Notes: a model not told the origin generated them from the sequence alone. A stretch of DNA of 44,825 bases from CAYPIE01 sp964410665 (GCA_964410665.1 CAYPIE010000048.1:1-44825), one strand, 5' to 3'; shown: positions 34,047-43,715, counted from the first letter of the stretch. A program made the numbers and translations.

Positions 34047-36617
34047 TTATCCCCAAGTGACGAGCCCGGGTTCAAACGCATGAGGTAAATCCGAATGGTG
34101 AGGCAATACCCGGACACAGTAGCCAAAGTGGCCGCTGGCCTCACAGGGGATCGTTCCGGAGTAAGTCCAAATCCCCTGGCCATCCGAATCCGACCCTGGT
34201 GTTAAGACCGTACTGGTAGGAATGGCAATCGAACCAAACGCATCTAGCCGACCGTGCACCAACTGCACCAGCACATCCTCTGGGCGGAGTGTGCCAAGCC
34301 GAACCCGCACGGACACGTCGAACACACCACCCACCTGGAGATGATGGACCTGCGGAGCTTTCAACTCCTCGATCCCGATCTCAGGCCAGTAGTCCTGGAG
34401 ACGATGACGCCACTTGGCGAGTTCGCACGCCCGCTTGAGCGACTCGGCATTCAACGCAGAGAACCGATCGAACGACGGGCGATAGCATTTCTGCACATAC
34501 TCGGCCACCATGCGGTTGGTATTAAAATACGGCACCACCGTGGCAATCGATCGCTTCATCCGCTTCAGCCACTGCCGAGGCAAGCCGTCCGACCCCCGGT
34601 TGTAAAACATCGGCACGATGTCACGTTCGATCAAGTCGTAGAGCAGTCGGCTTTCCACCTGATCCTGGTATTCCCGCTCGGTTTCGGTGTATTCCTCACC
34701 GGCACCAATGCTCCAGCCGTTGTCACCGTGATAGCCCTCGACCCACCAGCCATCTAGCACGCTGAGGTTCAAGCCGCCGTTGGCGGCCACTTTCATACCA
34801 CTGGTCCCCGAAGCCTCCAGTGGTCGACGTGGATTATTCAGCCAAATGTCGACGCCGTGGATCATCGTCCGCGTCACATTCATGTCATAATCTTCGAGAA
34901 AAACAATGCGGCGACGCAGTTCGCTTCGCCTCGCATACTGCATGATCTGGGCAATGAGCTCCTTGCCGCCATGATCACGCGGGTGGGCCTTGCCGGCGAA
35001 GATAAATTGCACTGGACGGTCACGATCGTTGCATAGCGCGGTCAAGCGTTCCAGATCACGAAATACCAGCGTGCCGCGCTTGTAGGTGGCAAAGCGACGC
35101 GCAAAACCAATGGTCAGGGCTTCCGGATCGAGTACCTCTTCGGCGGCCTCGACCTCCGTCGGTGGGACCCCCCGGCGTTTGAGCTGCTCTTGCAGACGAA
35201 TCCGAGCCATTGCCACCAGACGCTCGCGACACCGCTCATGGGTCCGCCAAAGCTCGGTATCCGGAATATGCTCCGCACGACTCCAGATGCCAAAGTGGGT
35301 CGGCTGCGACTCCCACTGCACTCCGATGTAGCGGTCATATAGCTGCGCGATTTCTGCCGCGATCCAACTCTGCGTATGCACGCCATTGGTGATGGCAAAG
35401 ATGGGCACTTCACTCTCGGCCAGCTCCGGCCAGATCGCTTGCCACATATGTCGCGACACACGACCATGCAGTGCACTCACCCCATTGGAGGTGTTGGACA
35501 TCCGAATGGCGAGCACCGTCATGCCAAACGGTTCACTGGGATCATGCGGATGCTGCCGGCCTAGCGCGAGAAAGCGTTCCCGGGTTAAGCCAAGCTCGTG
35601 GATATAGCGGCCTAAGTAGCGGTCGATCAAATCCGGAGCAAACACATCGTTGCCAGCGGGGACGGGGGTGTGCGTGGTAAAACAACTCCCCGCCTTAACC
35701 GCTTCCATCGCCGTTGCAAAATCATGCCCCTGGTCGTGCATCTTCATCCGGATGCGTTCCAGATTGCAGAAGGCCGAATGGCCCTCATTCATATGACACA
35801 CGCTAGGCATTTTGCCTAAGGCCGCCAGAGCACGCACACCACCGATCCCCAATACCAATTCTTGGCGAATACGCAGCTCGCTATCCCCACCATATAGGCG
35901 CGCGGTAATCTCGCGATCCGCTGGCGCGTTGTCGGGAATATTGGCATCCAAAAGATAGAGCGGGACCCGGCCCACCTGAATCCGCCACACCCGTACCTGA
36001 ATGTCATGGTTCCCGATCGGCACCGTGACCTGGACCGGTTTGCCTTCGGGAGTTTGTTCGCGAATCAAAGGTAGATTGAAAAAGTCATTCTCCGGGTAAC
36101 GCTCTTGCTGCCAACCATCGATGTTGAGGTATTGACGAAAGTACCCCTCACGGAACATCAATGTGACGCCACACAGAGGCACGCCGAGGTCGGAGGCACT
36201 CTTGAGGTGATCACCGGCGAGCACACCCAGGCCGCCGGAGTAGACCGGGACACTCTCGTGCAGACCAAATTCCATGGAAAAATAGGCAACCTGAAACGCT
36301 GACTGACGCCCATGGTGTTCCTGAAACCAAGTCGGCGCGGCTAAATAATGGTCCAGCGCCCCCACTACCCGGTCCATATGGGCCAGAAAGCCATCGTCAT
36401 CGAGGAGCTCATCGAACCGTTTTTGATCGGTGGCACCCAGAAGGCGAATGGGACTGTGATCCAACGCCTCGAACAGATCAAAGTCGATCCGCCGGAACAA
36501 CGCGATCGCATCATGGTTCCAGCACCACCAAAGGTTATAAGCGAGTTTCTGCAGAGGTTGCAGGCGGTCAGGGAGATGGGGGAGAACTGTGAACGTCCGG
36601 ATCAAACGGCCGGGCAT
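34047..36617 (-). CDS. glgP: Alpha-glucan (glycogen) phosphorylase
   Basis: An 856-residue GT35 phosphorylase of the long bacterial/archaeal alpha-glucan phosphorylase type (TIGR02094-like), releasing glucose 1-phosphate from glycogen or maltodextrin. It begins with the DUF3417 segment (LAYNLWWCWNHDAIALFRRI), followed by FSMEFGLHESVPVYSGGLGV, HMNEGHSAF and FATYKRGTLVFRD. The PLP-binding Lys609 is in EASGTSGMKVAANGG. The C-terminal 80 residues are a small beta domain. The ATG at 36617 follows gaggtg; a GTG six bases upstream is in frame. With the GH65 enzyme elsewhere in the window, this gives the cell a second route to glucose phosphate from storage sugars. No other glg gene is next to it. 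Confidence 0.93.
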   Translation of the reverse strand: MPGRLIRTFTVLPHLPDRLQPLQKLAYNLWWCWNHDAIALFRRIDFDLFEALDHSPIRLLGATDQKRFDELLDDDGFLAHMDRVVGALDHYLAAPTWFQEHHGRQSAFQVAYFSMEFGLHESVPVYSGGLGVLAGDHLKSASDLGVPLCGVTLMFREGYFRQYLNIDGWQQERYPENDFFNLPLIREQTPEGKPVQVTVPIGNHDIQVRVWRIQVGRVPLYLLDANIPDNAPADREITARLYGGDSELRIRQELVLGIGGVRALAALGKMPSVCHMNEGHSAFCNLERIRMKMHDQGHDFATAMEAVKAGSCFTTHTPVPAGNDVFAPDLIDRYLGRYIHELGLTRERFLALGRQHPHDPSEPFGMTVLAIRMSNTSNGVSALHGRVSRHMWQAIWPELAESEVPIFAITNGVHTQSWIAAEIAQLYDRYIGVQWESQPTHFGIWSRAEHIPDTELWRTHERCRERLVAMARIRLQEQLKRRGVPPTEVEAAEEVLDPEALTIGFARRFATYKRGTLVFRDLERLTALCNDRDRPVQFIFAGKAHPRDHGGKELIAQIMQYARRSELRRRIVFLEDYDMNVTRTMIHGVDIWLNNPRRPLEASGTSGMKVAANGGLNLSVLDGWWVEGYHGDNGWSIGAGEEYTETEREYQDQVESRLLYDLIERDIVPMFYNRGSDGLPRQWLKRMKRSIATVVPYFNTNRMVAEYVQKCYRPSFDRFSALNAESLKRACELAKWRHRLQDYWPEIGIEELKAPQVHHLQVGGVFDVSVRVRLGTLRPEDVLVQLVHGRLDAFGSIAIPTSTVLTPGSDSDGQGIWTYSGTIPCEASGHFGYCVRVLPHHSDLPHAFEPGLVTWG

Positions 36618-36778
36618 GATCACCTCAACTCAAAACCTTGAAAGAATCTACAGCCACCAGCGCGGCCATCGGGGGTTGGCAAGCCTTCCGCAAGGGAGAA
36701 GAGCTGTTGCTGGGCTCGCCGTTCGCTAGTGTAGAATCTGCTGCTAGAAAAACAATTCAACTTTGGCGATTAGGCAGA

Positions 36779-37789
36779 CTATTCCGGTACGCTTGCATGC
36801 TCAATCGGCGTAATACGCCCCGACCGCCGCAGCTCCTGAGCCACCGCCGAGGTAAACCCGAGTAGAGCCGCGTAGTGCGATTCTGCCTGGAGCCGATCTT
36901 TGCGGTAAAGCAGAAGCAAGCCGTCTTGCGCGGCCAGCGTCCACTGCGGATAACGCAACAAAAATTGCTGAAGGCTCGTTCCGAGCAAGTCCGCCACCTC
37001 CTCCGGATCCGGCGTCCGCAGCACATAACGCTCATGAAACGCTGCCGCGTCTGCCAACACCACCTCGCGTCCACCCAACCAGCGTCGTATGCGGTGGACC
37101 AAGCGTCGCGGATCCAGCCGAAACGACGGACTTGGGCCCAGTTCCAGTAACACCACGGTCTGGGCGGAGCGACGCTTCGACTTCCCCGCTCCGATCGTAT
37201 GCAGGAAGTCAAACGCCATGAAACGTTCCCCAGCCAACTCCCCTTCCAGCCAACCGTACACCTTGTGCTGCCGACCCTCACGGAACAGAGCAAACGAAGC
37301 CTCGGGCAAGACGTCCGCGATGGGGGGCTTGGCGGCGAAGTGAAAGCCATGCTGTTGGGCGAAAGCAGCGAGCCGGTCCAGTCGCTCGGCTTGCTGCGCC
37401 TTCCAGGTCTGATGGGACTCCCAGAGGATGACCACCAGCACCCCCACGATTCCAAGGAGAAGCAATGGCCAGCCCCACTCGCCTGGGTTGATCAACCCCA
37501 CGGCAACACACGCCGCCCCGAGCCCCATCAGCTGCCAGCCGCGTTGGGACATCCGCAGCTGATACAGGTGATAGACCGGGGGAGCGTCTTCAGGGCCCGG
37601 CTCCGGCTCCCCGGCAAGCAGGACCAACAACCCGTAGAGCAACAAAAAGAGTCCCGCAATTCCCAGCGTGATCCCCAGAGCGGGACCGATGCCGTTCCCC
37701 TGCCGGGTCAGCAGAAAGATCCCTACCCCGAGGGCAAGACACACGCCGCTGGCCGCTAATATCACCCGACCTGACCGACGCTGGACCAT
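36779..37789 (-). CDS. Membrane protein of unknown function
   Basis: A 336-residue protein. The first 140 residues hold about four hydrophobic segments in two pairs (ILAASGVCLALGVGIFLLT, ITLGIAGLFLLLYGLLVLLA, LMGLGAACVAVGLI, WPLLLLGIVGVLVVILWES). The rest is soluble, probably cytoplasmic, starting RLDRLAAFAQQHGFHFAAKP and containing GWLEGELAGERFMAFDFLHT and VVLLELGPSPSFRLDPRRL. That C-terminal pattern resembles DUF3137-like membrane-associated domains, but I am not sure. The ATG at 37789 follows gaggaggag. It is divergent from the beta-helix gene, with starts 82 bases apart. Confidence 0.8.
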   Translation of the reverse strand: MVQRRSGRVILAASGVCLALGVGIFLLTRQGNGIGPALGITLGIAGLFLLLYGLLVLLAGEPEPGPEDAPPVYHLYQLRMSQRGWQLMGLGAACVAVGLINPGEWGWPLLLLGIVGVLVVILWESHQTWKAQQAERLDRLAAFAQQHGFHFAAKPPIADVLPEASFALFREGRQHKVYGWLEGELAGERFMAFDFLHTIGAGKSKRRSAQTVVLLELGPSPSFRLDPRRLVHRIRRWLGGREVVLADAAAFHERYVLRTPDPEEVADLLGTSLQQFLLRYPQWTLAAQDGLLLLYRKDRLQAESHYAALLGFTSAVAQELRRSGRITPIEHASVPE

Positions 37790-37870
37790 GACTCTAGGCT
37801 CCTCCTCGAAGGACGATGGCGACATTGCCCGGTATGCGGTACGCTATCTCTGATTCGGTGACTGATCGCA

Positions 37871-39412
37871 TTGCTTGGAGTCGGTGTCTTGGCAAGTCTT
37901 CCGCTGCTGCTTCTAGGGTGCTTGCCGGCCGTTGCCGCGCCACCCATCGACAATCCTGCGGCTCGCTATCAGCTCGCCTGGGTGGATGCTCTCCCCTGGG
38001 ATCGCACCCTCAACATCCAGGAGGTTGAGGGCGCCACGTTCGAACAACGCCTGGAAACTGCCCAGAAGCAGCTGACGCTTCATGGCGGGGGCGTTGTCTT
38101 TTTCCCGGCCGGAATCTATACCTTTCAACGGAGCCTCAAGCTCTACGACGGCATTGTTTGGCGGGGCGAAGCGCCCAAGGGGGTGACCGATGCCCGCAAG
38201 GATGGCTATCAGTTGCCGACCCAGTTTCGCTTCCCCAAGTATCAACCGAGACTCTCTGGTCAAGGCACGCCGATCGATACCGCATTCCGGGGCATCACCC
38301 TTGCTGACCCCGCCCAGGCAAGCAACTGTGGCCTCGTCTATCTCGCCATCGACCATGGGCATGTCGACCTAGGCTCGGGGCCTGACGAAGCAGCCGGGAA
38401 ACAACGGTTGGTCTACGGGTGCTTGTTGACCCATGCCGCGGTTGCCGATCGAAACGTGCCCGATCAGCAACTCGGCCAGCATCCGTGGCAACGCTTCACC
38501 GACCGGCATCACGCTGCCATCACCGTGGACACCGCAAAAAATTGCTTGGTCGCCAACAATCGACTGCCTCGCTCTGGCCAGGCGAATTTCACCATGCACC
38601 GCTACCTCGTCAAAGGTCGCGGGAAGCAAGCTCGTGTCGAGCTCCCCGAGGTCGTTTTTGACTACGACAATCGTCCCGGCCTCTACATTAACAACGCCGC
38701 CCTCGGTGGCAGTGGTGGCAACCCACCCGATGGTACGCCGCAAACCCACCCATATGCCTTCCGCAAAGGCATTGTCATCTGCGACAACTATTTGTACATG
38801 ACCGGCCGCTGTGCCATTTCCTTTTCCGGCGATGGAACCATTTGCGCCAACAATGTCATCCGCTTCGCTAAAGACGTCTACCGTCCCACTACTACCGGCC
38901 GTAACCTCACCTCGGGTTCCTCGACCAACGATAATCGGGCCGTGCAGATGCGTGGCTGGCGTTGGACGGTCCAGGGGAATGACTATGAGGTCTTCCGCAA
39001 CTGGGCTGCCGACCGCAGCTACAAGATCAACGACGGGGAGGGGTTGATGCACGAAGACCATGTGAATAGCACCGTCCGCGACAGCAAGCTGCTCAACAAC
39101 CGCGGCAACACCTACATCTCCATCTACAAGACCGGCGGCATCGATGGCCTGGAGATTCGCGGCAATACCATCCGCACCCAGGGCGGCATCGCTGCGATCT
39201 ATGTCGAGGCCGATCGCAACCGCAGCCGCCACCCTTGCCAAGAAGTACGGATCATCGGCAATACCACCACCGGCAGTGGGATCCACATTGCCGGGGAACC
39301 CGCCCGGGACAATGTCGTGCAAGACAACCACCATCAAGGTCCTGGCGGCATCCTGACGAACCAGGCCAATGCCAGGCTGCACAACAACCGTGGCTACACC
39401 ATCGAGAACTGA
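37871..39412 (+). CDS. Secreted right-handed beta-helix protein
   Basis: A 513-residue exported protein. The N-terminus (LASLPLLLLGCLPAVAAPP) is a signal peptide with a possible lipobox at LLLGC. GGGVVFFPAGIYTFQRSLKL is the typical opening of a pectate-lyase/glycosyl-hydrolase-28-like beta helix, followed by asparagine-rich coils (NCLVANNRLPRSG, TICANNVIRFAKDVY, DSKLLNNRGNTYISIY, EIRGNTIRTQGG). It probably acts on or binds a polysaccharide at the cell surface; catalytic residues could not be identified. A TTG start at 37871 is used because a stop codon lies four codons upstream. The next gene starts three bases after its stop. Confidence 0.83.
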   Translation: MLGVGVLASLPLLLLGCLPAVAAPPIDNPAARYQLAWVDALPWDRTLNIQEVEGATFEQRLETAQKQLTLHGGGVVFFPAGIYTFQRSLKLYDGIVWRGEAPKGVTDARKDGYQLPTQFRFPKYQPRLSGQGTPIDTAFRGITLADPAQASNCGLVYLAIDHGHVDLGSGPDEAAGKQRLVYGCLLTHAAVADRNVPDQQLGQHPWQRFTDRHHAAITVDTAKNCLVANNRLPRSGQANFTMHRYLVKGRGKQARVELPEVVFDYDNRPGLYINNAALGGSGGNPPDGTPQTHPYAFRKGIVICDNYLYMTGRCAISFSGDGTICANNVIRFAKDVYRPTTTGRNLTSGSSTNDNRAVQMRGWRWTVQGNDYEVFRNWAADRSYKINDGEGLMHEDHVNSTVRDSKLLNNRGNTYISIYKTGGIDGLEIRGNTIRTQGGIAAIYVEADRNRSRHPCQEVRIIGNTTTGSGIHIAGEPARDNVVQDNHHQGPGGILTNQANARLHNNRGYTIEN

Positions 39413-39415
39413 ACC

Positions 39416-41254
39416 ATGGCCAATCGACCTGCGCGTGTCACCCAAGGCTCCTGGCCCGTTGTGGAAGAGTTGCTTGAACGTGGCGATCCTGCCTTCGTCG
39501 ATGAACTTCGCCGCATTCATGTCGGCGAGGAGTTGGCCAACTACGCCGAACCCTGGTATCGAGACACCCGACCAGCGGCCCGGCGGTTCCTCCTCGAATA
39601 TCTGGATCGTCCGCTGAATGCTGGGCGGCATGAGGGGCTGATCAAGCGCCTATTCAAGCTCGCCGAGGCAGCAGGCGATGATGAAGTGATGGGCCGCTTC
39701 CTTGTATGCTTCGATCGCAGCGTGCGTCGTGAACTGCGCCGGCGTCATCGCTGGATGCCCGAGGAACGCAACTATCAACCGGTCCAAGTCGCCACCACGG
39801 CATCGGTCACTCTTCCCCGGGATGATGATGTCTTTGTCAATCCCCAGAACTGGCTGGCCGAGCAGCTCCCAGGCATGCGGCTGTTTCACCCAGCCACGCG
39901 CGCCTATTTACGCCGACGCAGCTGGCGGTACTTCCGTCAGATTGGCAAAGTCGACCCCGAGCGGTATCTGGCCGCAGTCCGACGAATCCTGACGCTGTAT
40001 CGGGATGAAGACGTCGACACAGGTCTCGCGTTGCTGGATAACTGGGGTCTGATGCATATTCTGTTCCATCATTCCGAGGCACTACTGTCCAATCCAACTG
40101 GTTGGACCCTGATCCAGGGGAAAGCCCTCAAGGATGTCGTGGCCGCGCCGATGTTTGCCGCTGTTTGGCAACGCGAGCCCGATCCGCTCCTCCAACTACT
40201 TGACCAGGCCCAGGCGCGTCCGGTACGCCAATGGGCCATTCAAATGCTGCGGAACCATTTTCCCGATGCCTTGCCCGGAATGCCGCTCGACAAGCTCGTT
40301 ACCTGGCTAGGCCACTCCTCCCGGGAGATGGTTGAACTGGCGATCGAACTACTCCGCACCGAAAACCGGCTGAAGCAAATCCTCCCTGAAAAGCTCTTGC
40401 AGCTGCTGAAACAAGCTCCGGATGAGATGGTGGAGTTGCTTGCCAATCTCATTGGTGAGGCCGTCCAACCTGATCAAGTCAGCCTCGTCCAGGCGGTCGA
40501 CTTGGCAGTCCAAAAGCCCGAGGTCGTCGCCCGTTTGGGCTTTCAACTCTTGCAAGGGAAAGTCCCACAAACTGAGAGCGAAGCCACGCAACTTTTCCGT
40601 CTTGGTGAGGCCGAGGCCAACTTCCTACGCCAGGAGATGGTCCGCTGGAGTTGTCAAGCGTTGAGTGCGAGCCCCGTATTCCACAATGACTGGGTCCTGG
40701 AGTATCTCGACAATCGCTTTGTCGAAGTCCGCGCGGAGGGCTGGAATTGGCTGCAGTCCGAAGAGCGGGTCAAAGACGACATCCGCATTTGGCAAAAGAT
40801 GCTCGAATCTCCCTATGACAACATTCGGCTACCCATGATCGACTACCTCGAGCAGCAGTTGACGCTGGCCCCCGTTGAAGAAGAAGCCAACGTCGAGGTC
40901 TTTGACCCGATCCATATCCGTTATCTTTGGGCGTCCGTCTTGCTCAACGTCCAGCGCGGCGCCCGAAACAAACCCAAAGTCGTGCGGCAACTGCTCGATC
41001 GACTCGAACAGCGACCGGGTGAGCTCAAGCAGCTACTGCCGCTGTTGACGGTCGCCTTGCGATCACTACGCGGCCCTGAGTTCCGAGCTGGGTTGGTCGG
41101 GCTGGTCAATTACCAACGGCGACACCCTGAGGCGGCTCCGGCCATTGAAGCCCTGGTCCCCGAACTACGACCGACCCCCGAGGCAATCCTGGGCACGACC
41201 GGGGCAACCTCCGCATTGGCTGCCGATCAGCCAAGCGCCGTGTCTGCCAGCTAA
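39416..41254 (+). CDS. Large helical-repeat (HEAT-like) protein
   Basis: A 612-residue, almost entirely alpha-helical protein without signal or membrane segment. Early stretches (WYRDTRPAARRFLLEYLDRP, LFHPATRAYLRRRSWRYFRQ) are basic and aromatic. From about residue 210 the sequence becomes HEAT/ARM-like leucine-rich helices (VRQWAIQMLRNHF, EMVELAIELLRTENRLKQIL, EKLLQLLKQAPDEMVELLAN). I do not recognise the family; similar proteins probably act as scaffolds. It starts three bases after the beta-helix stop and so is likely in the same operon. The 3' end is convergent with, and 8 bases from, the Nudix gene. Confidence 0.78.
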   Translation: MANRPARVTQGSWPVVEELLERGDPAFVDELRRIHVGEELANYAEPWYRDTRPAARRFLLEYLDRPLNAGRHEGLIKRLFKLAEAAGDDEVMGRFLVCFDRSVRRELRRRHRWMPEERNYQPVQVATTASVTLPRDDDVFVNPQNWLAEQLPGMRLFHPATRAYLRRRSWRYFRQIGKVDPERYLAAVRRILTLYRDEDVDTGLALLDNWGLMHILFHHSEALLSNPTGWTLIQGKALKDVVAAPMFAAVWQREPDPLLQLLDQAQARPVRQWAIQMLRNHFPDALPGMPLDKLVTWLGHSSREMVELAIELLRTENRLKQILPEKLLQLLKQAPDEMVELLANLIGEAVQPDQVSLVQAVDLAVQKPEVVARLGFQLLQGKVPQTESEATQLFRLGEAEANFLRQEMVRWSCQALSASPVFHNDWVLEYLDNRFVEVRAEGWNWLQSEERVKDDIRIWQKMLESPYDNIRLPMIDYLEQQLTLAPVEEEANVEVFDPIHIRYLWASVLLNVQRGARNKPKVVRQLLDRLEQRPGELKQLLPLLTVALRSLRGPEFRAGLVGLVNYQRRHPEAAPAIEALVPELRPTPEAILGTTGATSALAADQPSAVSAS

Positions 41255-41262
41255 GAGTGCGG

Positions 41263-41715
41263 CTATTCGCAAAACCGATCCGCGAGCCGGATGCGGACCC
41301 GGTCCAGGATATGGGCATGATCAAAGGCCAGCTCGGGCGGCCGGGCCAGGGCAAACCAGCGGGCATCCGCCGCATCATCGGCCGCCTGAACCATCAAGCC
41401 CGGCTCGATGCGAGCAAAGTAGGCCACACTGACCGTCCAGCCACGCGGATCCCGGCCAGGGTCGCCAAACGCCTGCAACTGTTCCAGATCGTCCAGACTT
41501 AACCCGGTCTCTTCGCGTAGCTCCCGTCGGGCTGCCACAATCAGGGGTTCCCCTTCATCCACAAAGCCACCTGGTAAAGCCCAACAGCCGGCGAACGGTG
41601 CATTCTTACGCTGAATCAGCAGCACCTGAGGGTCCGCCTCACGCGTCACCAGGATGACATCCACCGTCAATGCTGGTCGCGGATACGGATAGGTATGGCC
41701 TTGTGCAGCGGACAT
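41263..41715 (-). CDS. Nudix hydrolase
   Basis: A 150-residue Nudix-family pyrophosphohydrolase. The full Nudix box GX5EX7REUXEEXGU is present at residues 50-72 (GFVDEGEP, then RELREETGL). The N-terminal YPYPRPALTVDVILV and the W-A-L-P-G-G-F stretch resemble the ADP-ribose pyrophosphatase / NUDIX-regulator group. The substrate is a nucleoside diphosphate linked to another group, not further defined. It is divergent from pyrB (starts 51 bases apart) and convergent with the helical-repeat gene. Confidence 0.92.
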   Translation of the reverse strand: MSAAQGHTYPYPRPALTVDVILVTREADPQVLLIQRKNAPFAGCWALPGGFVDEGEPLIVAARRELREETGLSLDDLEQLQAFGDPGRDPRGWTVSVAYFARIEPGLMVQAADDAADARWFALARPPELAFDHAHILDRVRIRLADRFCE

Positions 41716-41765
41716 GCTTAATCTTTCTGGTACAAACCATCAAGGAACCGACCCAAGGGGGCGTG

Positions 41766-42728
41766 ATGAACGAGGCGCGCTGGACGCAGCCCCACCTGTT
41801 TGGCCTGGAGCACTGTAGCCGCGGCGAAATCGACACCATCCTCAACCTGGCAGAGGAGCTGTTGCCCACTGCCAGCGGCACCTTGGCTCCCAAGCGAACC
41901 GATCTCCAAGGACGGGTGGTCGCCAACCTGTTTTTTGAACCGTCTACCCGGACCCGCACCAGTTTTGGCTTGGCGGCCCGTCGCCTCAGCGCCGATGTGG
42001 TTGACTTCTCCCCAGGCGGCTCGAGCCTTAGTAAGGGCGAATCGTTCATCGATACCGCCCGGAACATCGAGGCCATGGGCGTACACGTCATGGTCGTGCG
42101 TCACACTTCGCCCGGCGCTTGTCACTTGCTCAGTCATCACGTCAAGGCTCATCTGGTCAACGCCGGCGACGGAGCCCACGAACATCCAACCCAAGGCTTG
42201 CTCGATATGTTGACTATTCGTCAGCTCAAGGGCAAGCTCGAAGGGCTGACCGTTGCCCTGCTCGGCGACATCCGCCATAGTCGTGTCGCCCGCAGTAATA
42301 TCCACGGCCTGAGCAAATTTGGCGTCCGCGTCATCGTCTGTGGTCCACCGACCTTGGTGCCCGAGGAAATCCGTCAACTGGGCGTCGAGGTGGTCCACAA
42401 ACTCGACCCGATCCTGCCGGAGTGCGATGTGGTCAACATGTTGCGCATCCAACTCGAACGCCAAGATCGCGCTCAGTTCCCATCGATCCATGAGTACGCG
42501 CTCTTGTTCGGCATGGATGCCGCGCGCTTGCGCAAGGCCAAGCCAGATATTCTGCTTCTCGCCCCTGGACCGATCAATCGCGGCGTCGAGGTGACGCCGG
42601 AAGTCGCCGATGGAGCCAACTCGGCTATTCTGCGTCAGGTCACCAATGGCCTGGCCATCCGTATGGCCGTGCTGAAATTAGTTTGCGGCAGTGCATCCAG
42701 TTCCCGCGGAGGCGAACATGGGCAGTAA
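41766..42728 (+). CDS. pyrB: Aspartate carbamoyltransferase catalytic subunit
   Basis: A 320-residue ATCase, which makes carbamoyl-aspartate in pyrimidine synthesis. The carbamoyl-phosphate motif FFEPSTRTRTSF is at residues 56-67 (Ser60, Thr61, Arg62, Thr63, Arg64). The SLSKGES loop and HEHPTQ (His140, Pro141, Thr142, Gln143) follow, then LLGDIRHSRVARSNIHGLSK and LAPGPINRGVEV. All catalytic residues are present. The ATG at 41766 fits the usual family start; a GTG just before it is in frame. In many bacteria pyrC follows directly; here the DUF5131 gene overlaps its last 11 bases instead. No PyrI regulatory subunit is nearby. Confidence 0.94.
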   Translation: MNEARWTQPHLFGLEHCSRGEIDTILNLAEELLPTASGTLAPKRTDLQGRVVANLFFEPSTRTRTSFGLAARRLSADVVDFSPGGSSLSKGESFIDTARNIEAMGVHVMVVRHTSPGACHLLSHHVKAHLVNAGDGAHEHPTQGLLDMLTIRQLKGKLEGLTVALLGDIRHSRVARSNIHGLSKFGVRVIVCGPPTLVPEEIRQLGVEVVHKLDPILPECDVVNMLRIQLERQDRAQFPSIHEYALLFGMDAARLRKAKPDILLLAPGPINRGVEVTPEVADGANSAILRQVTNGLAIRMAVLKLVCGSASSSRGGEHGQ

Positions 42729-43500
42729 CACAGCGATTGAATGGACCGAATCGACCTGGAATCCGCTGACCGGCTGCACCAAGATCTCTCCTGGCTGTCA
42801 GCATTGCTATGCCGAGCGCATGTCCAACCGGCTCAAGCTCATGGGCCAACGCAACTATGCCAACGGCTTCGCCCTGACCTTACACGAGCATGCCCTGGAA
42901 CTCCCCCTGCGTTGGAAAAAGCCGCTACGGATTTTTGTCAACTCGATGAGTGACCTGTTCCACAAGGATGTTCCTGAACAGTTCATCCAGCGTGTCTTTC
43001 GCGTGATGCGGCAAGCCCACTGGCACCAGTTCCAAGTGTTAACCAAACGTGCCGAACGCCTCGCCTCGTTGAGTCCGCAGATCGATTGGCCCGACAACGT
43101 CTGGCAGGGCGTCAGCGTGGAAAACCAGGACTACACCGTCCGCATCGATCATCTGCGCGTCACCAGCGCGAAAACCAAATTCCTGTCCATCGAGCCCCTG
43201 TTGGGTCCACTGATGAACCTTAACTTAACTGGAATCGATTGGGTCATCATCGGTGGCGAATCGGGTCCCGGCGCTCGACCGATGGAGGCTGACTGGGTTC
43301 GCGACATTGTCAAACAGTGTGAGATGGCAAACGTGCCCGTTTTCTTCAAACAATGGGGTGGCACCAACAAGAAAAAGGCAGGCCGCACCCTCGACGGGCG
43401 AACCTATGACGACTTGCCGATCCCCGTCGCAGAGCGCTGGCGAACGCTCGACTCACACCGGGGAGCAACCAAGATGTGCACCGAAGGAGTACCAAAATAA
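42718..43500 (+). CDS. DUF5131 (phage Gp37/Gp68-like) radical-SAM-type protein
   Basis: A 260-residue DUF5131 protein. The conserved opening IEWTESTWNPLTGCTKISPG leads to a three-cysteine cluster (Cys20, Cys27, Cys30, CX6CX2C) like that of radical SAM enzymes, probably binding an iron-sulfur centre. PLRIFVNSMSDLFHKDVP, QVLTKRAERL, WQGVSVENQDY, LSIEPLLGP and IIGGESGPGARPM are typical of the family. It occurs on phages, plasmids and chromosomes; the reaction is unknown. The ATG follows gcggaggcg and lies inside the end of pyrB (11-base overlap), so translation is coupled. No three-Cys-motif partner gene (TcmP) is visible. Confidence 0.88.
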   Translation: MGSNTAIEWTESTWNPLTGCTKISPGCQHCYAERMSNRLKLMGQRNYANGFALTLHEHALELPLRWKKPLRIFVNSMSDLFHKDVPEQFIQRVFRVMRQAHWHQFQVLTKRAERLASLSPQIDWPDNVWQGVSVENQDYTVRIDHLRVTSAKTKFLSIEPLLGPLMNLNLTGIDWVIIGGESGPGARPMEADWVRDIVKQCEMANVPVFFKQWGGTNKKKAGRTLDGRTYDDLPIPVAERWRTLDSHRGATKMCTEGVPK

Positions 43501-43643
43501 ACTTTGCGGCATTCAGCTTCACCCTCTCGATGGATTCCTAACCAGCAATTGGATCAGGTTCAGGACCTTCCAACGAAGTTGTAGCTCAGACACCGTTCAT
43601 TTCCCGAAAAGGATGTAGTCCGAACTGGCAGTTGGTCGGTCAG

Positions 43644-43715
43644 AGACGCCGGTGGGAGTCGAACCCACTTCCAGCTGCTTTGCAGGCAGCCGCCGTACCG
43701 TCTGGCTCCGGCGTC
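43644..43715 (-). tRNA. tRNA-Cys (GCA)
   Basis: On the minus strand the acceptor stem GACGCCG/CGGCGTC is perfect with discriminator T, as expected for tRNA-Cys. The D stem is GCC/GGC, the anticodon stem GCTGC/GCAGC, the loop CTGCAAA gives anticodon GCA, and the T arm is GTGGG-TTCGACT-CCCAC. CCA is not encoded. Confidence 0.95.

Noticed and set aside
38369..39631. 420-codon minus-strand frame opposite the beta-helix gene
   Set aside because: Its length comes from GC-rich codon bias of the real plus-strand gene. The translation is Gly/Val/Ala/Asp-rich with no domain, and the plus frame has a signal peptide and beta-helix coils.
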